Shown piece by piece: positions 57,249 through 64,000 of a DNA stretch of 64,000 nucleotides (the stretch's first letter is position 1; every line of letters starts with the position of its first letter). The notes below the pieces were generated by a model. It was not told the origin of the DNA, did no database searches, and saw only the letters and a list, made by a program, of their open reading frames with translations. Both the position numbers and the translations under genes were made by a program. Source of the DNA: Pseudomonas defluvii (GTDB lineage: Bacteria > Pseudomonadota > Gammaproteobacteria > Pseudomonadales > Pseudomonadaceae); NCBI RefSeq assembly GCF_001695625.1, contig NZ_MBPN01000017.1:1-64000 (forward strand). Direction: 5' to 3'.

Positions 57249-57755
57249 ATGAAAAACCTCGCCACATACCTCAGTCAATACGCTGCGCATCACCGAGATC
57301 CACGCAACATCGCCACGCATTTCATTGGTATCCCGCTGATTGTTGTTGCAGTGACGGTACTGCTGTCGCGCCCGGGCCTGTCGCTGATGGGGATGTGGCT
57401 GTCACCTGCACTGCTCGTGGCCTCTGCTTCGGCCTGGTTTTACCTGCGACTGGACACACACTTTGGCCTGGTGATGGGCGCACTGCTCGGTCTGTGCCTA
57501 TGGGCTGGCGAGCGGCTGGCAGCACAAAGCACTGCCGTCTGGTTTAGCGCAGGATTGGGGCTGTTCGTGGCAGGCTGGGCCATCCAGTTCGTCGGGCATT
57601 ATTACGAAAGGCGCAAACCGGCGTTTGTCGATGACATCAGCGGGCTGATCATCGGACCGCTGTTCATCGTCGCAGAAGCGGCTTTCATGCTTGGGCTGCG
57701 GCCCGACCTGAAAGCGGCTGTGGAAGGCAGCGCCGGGCCGGTGACCAGGCGTTAG
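57249..57755 (+). CDS. Mpo1-like (DUF962) membrane protein
   Basis: A 168-residue protein with the DUF962/Mpo1 opening LSQYAAHHRDPRNIATHFIG and IPLIV. Four membrane helices follow, then the conserved IQFVGHYYERRKPAFVDDIS and LIIGPLFIVAEAAFMLG. Yeast Mpo1 is an iron-dependent dioxygenase that shortens 2-hydroxy fatty acids, and the His residues here fit that fold. The substrate in Pseudomonas is unknown. GGGAGG lies before the ATG. It is convergent with pcaC. Confidence 0.82.
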   Translation: MKNLATYLSQYAAHHRDPRNIATHFIGIPLIVVAVTVLLSRPGLSLMGMWLSPALLVASASAWFYLRLDTHFGLVMGALLGLCLWAGERLAAQSTAVWFSAGLGLFVAGWAIQFVGHYYERRKPAFVDDISGLIIGPLFIVAEAAFMLGLRPDLKAAVEGSAGPVTRR

Positions 57756-57779
57756 AAGGACATGGTGCTGTAAAGGCCA

Positions 57780-57826
57780 GCGCCTGCAACAGACGCGGGA
57801 ACGTCTATATGCAGGCGCCGTTTTTT
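57780..57826 (+). terminator. Rho-independent terminator after the Mpo1-like gene
   Basis: GCGCCTGCA (57780-57788) pairs with TGCAGGCGC (57810-57818), and an inner AGACG/CGTCT stem adds to it. T6 follows at 57821-57826. It lies between the convergent Mpo1-like gene and pcaC. Confidence 0.85.
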
Positions 57827-57839
57827 CAGGTCGTCGAGG

Positions 57840-58232
57840 TCACTCGCGCGACTCAACCCCCAGCTCATCCCACACTGACTCTGCCAGGTGGAAGGTGGCA
57901 TTGGCCGCTGGAATCCCGCAATAGATAGCGCTCTGCATCAGCACTTCCTTGATTTCGTCGCGGGTGACGCCATTATTGGCCGCCGCCCGCAAATGCAGCT
58001 TCAGCTCGTCATTACGGTTCATGCCGATCAACATCGCAATGGTGATCAGGCTACGGGTATGCCGCGGCAAACCCGGACGGGTCCAGATATCGCCCCAGGC
58101 ATGACGGGTGATCATTTCCTGGAACTCGCTGTTGAAGGCCGTCAGGTTGTTCAGGCTGCGATCGACGTGTGCGTCGCCCAGCACTGCACGACGTACCTTC
58201 ATACCTTCTTCGTAACGCTGTTTCTCGTCCAC
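57840..58232 (-). CDS. pcaC: 4-carboxymuconolactone decarboxylase PcaC
   Basis: A 130-residue protein of the CMD/AhpD-like fold. It reads MDEKQRYEEGMKVRRAVLGD at the start, with the conserved HAWGDIWTRPGLPRHTRSL and CGIPAANATFHLAESVWDEL. It decarboxylates gamma-carboxymuconolactone to beta-ketoadipate enol-lactone. The start is GTG at 58232, which gives the exact family length and follows GAGGA; ATG codons further upstream lie inside pcaD. It begins ten bases after the pcaD stop and is the last gene of the leftward pcaBDC group. Confidence 0.95.
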   Translation of the reverse strand: MDEKQRYEEGMKVRRAVLGDAHVDRSLNNLTAFNSEFQEMITRHAWGDIWTRPGLPRHTRSLITIAMLIGMNRNDELKLHLRAAANNGVTRDEIKEVLMQSAIYCGIPAANATFHLAESVWDELGVESRE

Positions 58233-58242
58233 ACCTAATTCC

Positions 58243-59034
58243 TCAACGGGCCAACAGAAAGTCAATGACACGACGACTGAACGGTTCGCCCACTTCAACG
58301 TTGGACAGGTGCGCAGCATGGAACTCAGCGTATTCGGCACCCTCCACGTTGTCCCGGATAAACAGGCCTCCAGACGGTGGAGTCACCGCGTCGGCACTGC
58401 CGGAAATCACCAGCATAGGGACCTTGATCTCGCCCAATTGGTCGCGGAAATCGGCATCGCGCACCGCCGCGCAGTTGGCCGCGTAGCCCTGCGGCGAGGT
58501 GGCCGCGAGCATGTCGGTGATGCGTTTGGCCTGATCAGGGTGGGACGCCGCGTAGGCCGGGGTGAACCAACGCTCAATGGACGCGTCACGCAGGCCAACC
58601 ATGGCGGCCTGACCATCACGCAGCACGGTTTCGATCCGTGGGTTCCAAACCTCTGGCGTAGCAATCTTGGCCGCCGTGTTGCACACGATCAATCGGTTCA
58701 GACGATGGCCGGCATTTATACCCAGCCATTGGCCGATCAGGCCGCCCATGGACAGGCCACAGAAATGTGCACGCTCGATCTGCAGGGCATCGAGCAAGGC
58801 CAACACGTCCCGCCCCAGTTGTTCAATGCTGTAGGGGCCCTCGGTCACCAACGACTGGCCATGACCACGGGTGTCGTAACGCAATACGCGAAAGTGCGCG
58901 GTAAGCGCTGGCAGTTGGGTGTCCCACATGTGCAGGTTGGTGCCCAGCGAGTTGGACAACACCAGTACCGGCGCCCCTTCCGGGCCATCGAGTTGATAGT
59001 TCAGTACGCCATCGGCAAGTTGTACGCTAGCCAC
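58243..59034 (-). CDS. pcaD: 3-oxoadipate enol-lactonase PcaD
   Basis: A 263-residue alpha/beta hydrolase with catalytic triad Ser95 (FCGLSMGG), Asp215 (SGSADAVTPP) and His242 (HAAHLSN). The oxyanion region is LSNSLGTNLHMWD. It hydrolyses beta-ketoadipate enol-lactone to beta-ketoadipate. It sits between pcaB and pcaC with gaps of 11 and 10 bp, so the three are one transcript. Confidence 0.95.
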   Translation of the reverse strand: MASVQLADGVLNYQLDGPEGAPVLVLSNSLGTNLHMWDTQLPALTAHFRVLRYDTRGHGQSLVTEGPYSIEQLGRDVLALLDALQIERAHFCGLSMGGLIGQWLGINAGHRLNRLIVCNTAAKIATPEVWNPRIETVLRDGQAAMVGLRDASIERWFTPAYAASHPDQAKRITDMLAATSPQGYAANCAAVRDADFRDQLGEIKVPMLVISGSADAVTPPSGGLFIRDNVEGAEYAEFHAAHLSNVEVGEPFSRRVIDFLLAR

Positions 59035-59045
59035 AAAAGTCTCCT

Positions 59046-60410
59046 TCAGGCACTCAGTCGGGTATGTTCAGCCACCGCACGCTCAACCCAGGCACGCGCC
59101 TGGCCGAGGTAGTGTGCAGGGTCCAGCAGACGATCGAGCTCGTCTGCCGACAGTTCGGCGCTCACCTGCGGATCGTCGCCGAGCACCGCGCGCAGGTGGC
59201 GTTGTTCAGCCACTGCACGCTTGCAGCAGCTCTCCAGCAGGTGGTGGGCATGGTCACGCCCCAAGCGTTGCGCCAGCACGATACTCACCGCCTCAGCCAA
59301 GACCAGGCCTTGGGTAAGCTCCAGATTGCGACGCATCCGTTCGGCATCGACCTCCAGGCCATCGGCCAGAATCTGCGCCTGACGCAAGGCACCGGACACC
59401 AGGCAGCAGATCTCCGGCAGTGTTTCCCATTCGGCATGCCACAGGCCCAGGCTGCGCTCATGCTCCTGAGGCATCGCGCTGAACAAGGTCGATAACAAGC
59501 CTGGCACGCGCGTCGCGGCACCGATCAAAACTGCGGCCCCCACCGGGTTGCGCTTGTGCGGCATGGTCGAGGAGCCGCCCTTGCCCGGAGCAGAAGGCTC
59601 AAACACTTCGGCCGCTTCGGTTTGCATCAACAGGCTGACATCCCGGCCCAACTTGCCCAGGGTGCCGGCGATCAGCGCAAGCACGGAAGCAAACTCCACC
59701 AGGCGATCCCGTTGAGTGTGCCAGGGCTGCTCGGGCAGGCTCAGGTGCAACTGCTCAGCCAATGCGTCGGCAACCCGTAAACCCTGTTCCCCCAAGGCAG
59801 CCAAGGTGCCAGAAGCCCCGCCGAACTGCAGGCAGAAGACCCGAGGCTTGAGTTCCTGCAAGCGTTGACGATGCCGCGTCAGGGCACCCAAGGTACCGGC
59901 GATTTTCATTCCCAGCGTCACCGGGGTGGCATGTTGCAGCCAGGTGCGTCCGGCCAGCGGCGTATCGGCATGGGCCAGGGCTTGGCCTGCCAGGGCCTCG
60001 CACAGGCGTGCGAGGTCTGCTTCGATCAGGCCCAGCGCATCACGCAGTTGCAACACCAGGCCGGTGTCCATCGCGTCCTGGCTGGTAGCGCCGAGGTGAA
60101 CGAAACGCTCGGCTTGCGGCACGTCACTGGCGATCACCTTGCCCAATGCCTTTACCAATGGAATTGCCGAGTTACCGGCCACGGCGATGGCTTCAGCCAA
60201 GGCGCCGAAATCGTAATGATCGGCCTGGCAGGCCGCTTCTATGGGCGCTACCGCCTCCTGCGGGATAACCCCGACAGCGGCTTCGGCACGGGCCAGCGCA
60301 GCTTCAAAATCAAGCATGCCCTGCACTCGACCACGGTCGGAAAATACCTCACGCATGGCAGGTGCTGTGAAATAGGCATCGAACAATTGGTTGCCCGGTC
60401 GTTGAGTCAT
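59046..60410 (-). CDS. pcaB: 3-carboxy-cis,cis-muconate cycloisomerase PcaB
   Basis: A 454-residue fumarase/aspartase-superfamily enzyme with the signature GKGGSSTMPHKRNPVGAAVL near residue 280. It cyclises 3-carboxy-cis,cis-muconate to gamma-carboxymuconolactone. I chose the ATG at 60410 (MTQRPGNQLFDAYFTAP), with AGGA seven bases upstream, because it matches known PcaB N-termini; ten more codons upstream are open. The 252-bp gap to pcaF (60411-60662) contains no gene that I can see and is where pcaT stands in some related genomes. Confidence 0.94.
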   Translation of the reverse strand: MTQRPGNQLFDAYFTAPAMREVFSDRGRVQGMLDFEAALARAEAAVGVIPQEAVAPIEAACQADHYDFGALAEAIAVAGNSAIPLVKALGKVIASDVPQAERFVHLGATSQDAMDTGLVLQLRDALGLIEADLARLCEALAGQALAHADTPLAGRTWLQHATPVTLGMKIAGTLGALTRHRQRLQELKPRVFCLQFGGASGTLAALGEQGLRVADALAEQLHLSLPEQPWHTQRDRLVEFASVLALIAGTLGKLGRDVSLLMQTEAAEVFEPSAPGKGGSSTMPHKRNPVGAAVLIGAATRVPGLLSTLFSAMPQEHERSLGLWHAEWETLPEICCLVSGALRQAQILADGLEVDAERMRRNLELTQGLVLAEAVSIVLAQRLGRDHAHHLLESCCKRAVAEQRHLRAVLGDDPQVSAELSADELDRLLDPAHYLGQARAWVERAVAEHTRLSA

Positions 60411-60662
60411 GGCAGGTCCTTCAACAAAACGCACCGCCAAGGGTACGCCAGTAGATCAATGATCGTTATGCAAACAGGCCGCCTGATTCGGCAGACGCGG
60501 GCTGAGTAGTGAGCAACTGCACAATGTAGCGAACAGAAGTCATGGCTACTTACTCTTGGAGGGTTCTGAAAGTCTAGACAGGCTTGGCAACACCCTAGCT
60601 CCACATAACAATCACCCCATCACCCAGACCTTGCGTGGAGGCCGGGCGATGAGGTCATTGGT

Positions 60663-61865
60663 TTACACGCGCTCGATCGCCAGCGCCAAGCCTTGGCCAA
60701 CCCCTACACACATGGTTGCCAGGCCTTTACGGCCACCGGTTTTTTCCAGTTGGTGCAGCGCGGTCAGAATCAAGCGCGCGCCACTCATGCCCAATGGATG
60801 CCCCAAGGCGATGGCGCCGCCGTTGGGGTTGACCTGCGGTGCATCATCCGCCAGCCCCAACTCACGCAGAACAGCCAAGCCTTGGCTGGCGAATGCCTCA
60901 TTGAGCTCGATGACGTCGAAGTCGGTCACGGCCAGGCCAAGACGCTCGACCAGCTTGCGCACAGCAGGCACCGGACCAATACCCATGACACGTGGTGCAA
61001 CACCGGCACTGGCCATGCCCAGCACGCGCGCACGCGGCGTCAGGCCGTGTTTTTTCACTGCTTCGGCTGATGCCAGGATCATCGCCGCAGCACCATCGTT
61101 GACGCCCGAAGCGTTGCCTGCGGTAACCGTCTTGTCCGGACCATTGACCGGCTTGAGCCTGGTCAGTGCTTCCAGCGTGGTATCGGCACGTGGGTGTTCG
61201 TCCTGCTCGACAACCGTCTCGCCCTTCTTGTGCGCAATACGCACCGGCACGATTTCCTCGGCGAAGAAGCCGGCGGCCTGGGCCTGGGCGGTACGCTGCT
61301 GACTGCGCAGGGCAAAGGCGTCCTGATCGGCACGCGACACCTGATAGTCATCTGCTACGTTGTCGGCAGTCTGCGGCATGGCATCGACACCGTACTGGGC
61401 TTTCATCAACGGGTTGATGAAACGCCAGCCAATGGTGGTGTCTTCCAGCTTCATGTTGCGCGAGTAGGCGCTATCGGCCTTGCCCATGACGAACGGGGCA
61501 CGCGACATCGACTCGACGCCACCGGCAATTGCCAGTTCCATCTCGCCGCTGGCAATGGCGCGGAAGGCTGTACCGACCGCATCCATGCCCGAGGCACAGA
61601 GGCGGTTAAGGGTTACACCCGGCACACTGTCCGGCAGGCCAGCCAGCAACAGTGCCATACGGGCAACGTTGCGGTTGTCTTCGCCGGCCTGGTTGGCGCA
61701 GCCCAGGAACACTTCATCGATCTGGTCCCACTGTACCGACGGGTTGCGTTCGATCAGCGCCTTGAGCGGCACGGCTGCCAGGTCATCGGCACGCACACTG
61801 GCCAAACCGCCACCGAAACGACCGATGGGGGTACGAATTGCATCGCAAATAAAGACGTCACGCAT
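60663..61865 (-). CDS. pcaF: Beta-ketoadipyl-CoA thiolase PcaF
   Basis: A 400-residue thiolase with the nucleophile Cys90 in NRLCASGMDAVG, the His region GGAIALGHPLGMSGAR and the second Cys in TMCVGVGQGLA. It splits beta-ketoadipyl-CoA into succinyl-CoA and acetyl-CoA, the last step of the pathway. Its start codon overlaps the pcaJ stop by one base (TAATG), so pcaI, pcaJ and pcaF are translated from one message. Confidence 0.95.
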   Translation of the reverse strand: MRDVFICDAIRTPIGRFGGGLASVRADDLAAVPLKALIERNPSVQWDQIDEVFLGCANQAGEDNRNVARMALLLAGLPDSVPGVTLNRLCASGMDAVGTAFRAIASGEMELAIAGGVESMSRAPFVMGKADSAYSRNMKLEDTTIGWRFINPLMKAQYGVDAMPQTADNVADDYQVSRADQDAFALRSQQRTAQAQAAGFFAEEIVPVRIAHKKGETVVEQDEHPRADTTLEALTRLKPVNGPDKTVTAGNASGVNDGAAAMILASAEAVKKHGLTPRARVLGMASAGVAPRVMGIGPVPAVRKLVERLGLAVTDFDVIELNEAFASQGLAVLRELGLADDAPQVNPNGGAIALGHPLGMSGARLILTALHQLEKTGGRKGLATMCVGVGQGLALAIERV

Positions 61866-62644
61866 TAGGCTTCTCCTGGGGCTTGGCCATGAGCGGCCGC
61901 CGTACGCGCTTCCAGATCACGCAGGGCAGTCAGTTCAACTTCGCTAGGCTCGGCAGTCTGCGCTACGTTTTCGGCAAAACGGATCGGCCAGCCAGTCGCG
62001 GCGATAATCTGTTCACGGGTAACACCCGGGTGGATCGAGGTCACCACAAACTCGTTGGTACCCGCTTCCGGTTCCATGATGCACAGGTCGGTGATGATGC
62101 CTACCGGCCCTTCACCTGGCAGCCCCAGGCGTTTGCGCGAGTCGCCGCCTTCGCCATGACCGACTGAGGTGATGAAGTCCAGCTTGTCGACGAACGCACG
62201 CGACGACTGCTTGAGGATGATCAGCACTTGTTTGGCAGAGCCGGCAATTTCTGGTGCGCCACCTGCACCTGGCAGGCGAACCTTGGGTTGATGGTAATCA
62301 CCCACCACCGTGGTGTTGATGTTGCCGAAGCGGTCGACTTGGGCAGCACCGAGGAAGCCCACGTCAATACGCCCGCCCTGCAGCCAGTAGCGGAAAATTT
62401 CGCCGGTCGGCACAACGGTATCAGCGGTCTCGGCGAGTTCACCGTCACCGATGGACAGCGGCAGGACAGTCGGCTTGGCACCAATCGGGCCCGACTCATA
62501 AATCAGTACCACGTCCGGGGACGAGGTCAGCCGCGCCAGGTTGGCGGCCTTGGATGGCAGGCCAATGCCAACGAAGCATACGGCACCATTGCGCAGACGA
62601 CGGGCTGCGGCGACGGTCATCATTTCATTGGTGGAGTAGCTCAT
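61865..62644 (-). CDS. pcaJ: 3-oxoadipate CoA-transferase subunit B PcaJ
   Basis: A 259-residue beta subunit of the succinyl-CoA:3-ketoacid transferase family. The catalytic Glu50 lies in LIYESGPIGAKP, and GLPSKAANLAR and GFLGAAQVDRFGNINTT are family blocks. With PcaI it moves CoA from succinyl-CoA to beta-ketoadipate. It overlaps pcaI and pcaF by one base each (TAATG). Confidence 0.95.
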   Translation of the reverse strand: MSYSTNEMMTVAAARRLRNGAVCFVGIGLPSKAANLARLTSSPDVVLIYESGPIGAKPTVLPLSIGDGELAETADTVVPTGEIFRYWLQGGRIDVGFLGAAQVDRFGNINTTVVGDYHQPKVRLPGAGGAPEIAGSAKQVLIILKQSSRAFVDKLDFITSVGHGEGGDSRKRLGLPGEGPVGIITDLCIMEPEAGTNEFVVTSIHPGVTREQIIAATGWPIRFAENVAQTAEPSEVELTALRDLEARTAAAHGQAPGEA

Positions 62645-63501
62645 TATTCAGCCTCCGAAGCGCTGGCCAGTTTTGCCTTGAACGCGTTGAAATCAGCAGT
62701 GCCGCGGATGTATTCATCGATCCAGGCGGTGAAGGTCTCACGGCTGCGGGCGATAGGGTCCCAGGCCTGGTAGAAACGGTTGTCACGCTCGTAGTAGCCA
62801 TGGGCATAGGACGGGTGCGCGCCCCCAGGAACCAGGCAGACAGCAGACAGAGCCCAGGTCGGCAGAACGCAAGCGTTCATCGGCGCATTCAGGTCGTCGA
62901 CGATCTCTTCGACGGTGACGATGCAGCGCTTGGCAGCCAGGGCGGCCTCTTTCTGTACACCGAGGATGCCCCACAGCAGCACGTTGCCCTTGCGGTCGGC
63001 TTTCTGCGCGTGAATCACCGTGACATCGGGGCGTACCGACGGCACCGCAGCCAGCACTTCACCGGTGAACGGGCAGGTGACACTCTTGATCAGCGGGTTG
63101 ACCTTCGGCAGGTCAGAGCCGGCGTAAGCACGCAACACTGCAAATGGCAGACCGGAAGCACCTGCAACATAGGCGTTGGCCAGGTCGGCGTGGCTGTGCT
63201 CTTCGATTTCCATGGCGTGCGGCCATTGTTTTTCCACTGCATCGCGCAGGCGGTGCAAGGAACCTACACCTGGGTTACCGCCCCAGGAGAAGATCAGTTT
63301 CTTGGCACAACCGGCACCGATCAATTGATCGTAGATCAAGTCAGGCGTCATACGAACCAGGCTCAGATTCTTCTTGCCCTGACGAATGATTTCATGACCG
63401 GCCGCGGTCGGGATCAAATGTGTGAAGCCTTCGAGAGCGACGCTGTCGCCATCGTTGACGAACTGCTTCACGGCGTCGTGGAGCGAGAGGATTTCAGCCA
63501 T
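62644..63501 (-). CDS. pcaI: 3-oxoadipate CoA-transferase subunit A PcaI
   Basis: A 285-residue alpha subunit with the family blocks GDSVALEGFTHLIPTAAGHE and FSWGGNPGVGSLHRLRDAVE. It forms the CoA-transferase with PcaJ. It is the first gene of the pcaIJF message; PcaR-type boxes lie 73-106 bp upstream of its start codon. In P. putida KT2440 pcaIJ are, as I recall, at a separate locus, whereas here they join the main pca cluster. Confidence 0.94.
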   Translation of the reverse strand: MAEILSLHDAVKQFVNDGDSVALEGFTHLIPTAAGHEIIRQGKKNLSLVRMTPDLIYDQLIGAGCAKKLIFSWGGNPGVGSLHRLRDAVEKQWPHAMEIEEHSHADLANAYVAGASGLPFAVLRAYAGSDLPKVNPLIKSVTCPFTGEVLAAVPSVRPDVTVIHAQKADRKGNVLLWGILGVQKEAALAAKRCIVTVEEIVDDLNAPMNACVLPTWALSAVCLVPGGAHPSYAHGYYERDNRFYQAWDPIARSRETFTAWIDEYIRGTADFNAFKAKLASASEAE

Positions 63502-63573
63502 TACAGACTCCTGGTAGTCGCTGAAGTCGAGGGAGGATTGACCTCAGATTAAGGCCGTCCAGAACGCGGTTCA

Positions 63574-63607
63574 ATCCGATAATCGACTAAGCGTTCGATA
63601 ATCGAAC
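63574..63607. promoter_or_regulatory. Paired PcaR boxes in front of pcaIJF
   Basis: GTTCGATAATCGAAC at 63593-63607 is a perfect 15-bp PcaR-type palindrome. A second copy, ATCCGATAATCGACT at 63574-63588, matches at 11 of 15 positions and lies 19 bp away. PcaR, an IclR-family activator responding to beta-ketoadipate, is known to bind such tandem boxes over the pcaI promoter of P. putida. Confidence 0.82.
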
Positions 63608-63688
63608 CGATTGTTCCTACTCCGATCACTGCCTGCGCGCTCTCCTGCAGGCAACGCCTGTAGGGCCAGAAATGGAGGGGGTCAATCA

Positions 63689-63716
63689 GCGGCCGACCCT
63701 GTCGAGGATCGGCCGC
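63689..63716 (-). terminator. Terminator-like dyad after pcaK
   Basis: GCGGCCGA (63689-63696) pairs with TCGGCCGC (63709-63716) around a 12-base loop, ten bases after the pcaK stop. Reading leftward, the bases that follow (TGATTGACCCCC) are not a U-tract, so termination may be inefficient. Confidence 0.45.
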
Positions 63717-63725
63717 AATGCGCTA

Positions 63726-64000
63726 TCAGGTCGCGTCAGCGTGGCTAACCAGGCCCTTCATGATCACCGCCACCGTGGCCAGGCCAGCAGGGATCACCAA
63801 TGCGGTCAGTACCTGCTCGAAGTTCCAGCCAAGCCCTAGCAGCGTTGCACCCATCCAGGCACCGAGGATCGCGCCGAACCGACCGATACCCAGCATCCAT
63901 GACACGCCTGTGGCACGCCCCTGGGTTGGATAGAAACGCGCTGCCAACGACGGCATGGCCGATTGCGCACCGTTGACGCACATGCCCGCAATCAATACCA
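63726..64000 (-). CDS. pcaK: PcaK, 4-hydroxybenzoate/protocatechuate MFS transporter, C-terminal part
   Basis: The last 91 or so codons of an MFS transporter run in from the right edge. They show NGAQSAMPSLAARFYPTQGR, ATGVSWMLGIGRFGAILGAW and two final helices ending KGLVSHADAT. This is the C-terminus of aromatic acid:H+ symporters such as P. putida PcaK. It lies upstream of pcaI with 224 bp between, on the same strand; the paired PcaR boxes sit in that gap. Most of the gene is outside the window. Confidence 0.85.
   Translation of the reverse strand, partial: VLIAGMCVNGAQSAMPSLAARFYPTQGRATGVSWMLGIGRFGAILGAWMGATLLGLGWNFEQVLTALVIPAGLATVAVIMKGLVSHADAT

Noticed and set aside
58233..58340. ATG start for pcaC at 58340
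   Set aside because: It lies inside pcaD. The GTG at 58232 has a ribosome site and gives the usual 130-residue protein.

Overview
The window looks like a chromosome segment of a Pseudomonas putida-group bacterium. The right-hand 39 kb carries gene sets and an order typical of that group: bglX, dctB-dctD with a dicarboxylate/alpha-ketoglutarate-type MFS carrier, the ttgR/ttgABC efflux locus, an OprD-type porin, and the pca genes for protocatechuate/beta-ketoadipate breakdown. The assignment rests on recognising protein sequences and gene order; no database search was run.

Bases 1 to about 24,700 are accessory DNA, probably the right end of an integrative island. (a) 1-3357 is the mer end of a Tn21/Tn501-type mercury transposon (merE partial, merD, merA, merP, merT, divergent merR, 38-bp terminal repeat). 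It has inserted into a DUF2130 gene and truncated it. (b) 3358-18230 is one long leftward operon of defence-type genes: a BrxR/CapW-like WYL regulator, an SNF2-like helicase, a DUF4391 protein, a DUF262/DUF1524 (GmrSD-like) nuclease, type III Mod and Res, an OLD-family ATPase/TOPRIM nuclease and the broken DUF2130 gene. (c) 18510-24531 runs mostly rightward: a LysR regulator, an XRE repressor with an AAA ATPase/subtilisin pair (IetAS-like), a second XRE gene, and a LysR-like protein without a DNA-binding domain. (d) At 24677-24696 a 20-base copy of what looks like a tRNA-Gly 3' end, with no tRNA upstream, marks the probable island attachment site.

From 24,941 onward the sequence reads as core chromosome. 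It holds a SulP anion transporter; a small DUF3077-like gene behind a highly structured leader whose ribosome site lies in a hairpin; LysE and EamA exporters; a DUF4917 protein; a methyltransferase; a lemA-TPM-TPM operon; periplasmic beta-glucosidase; and a two-component system (dctBD) next to a sigma-54 promoter and its carrier gene. Next come a COG4705 membrane protein, a secreted 13-residue-repeat peptide, a flavin reductase, an ABM-type pseudogene, AraC and LysR regulators, an NAD(P)-binding oxidoreductase, a DHA2 drug exporter, and ttgR with its operator and ttgABC.

The last 8 kb is aromatic catabolism: an OprD porin with a PcaR-like box and pcaC, pcaD, pcaB, pcaF, pcaJ, pcaI and the end of pcaK, all reading leftward. 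Two PcaR boxes sit in front of pcaI. No pcaT lies between pcaF and pcaB.
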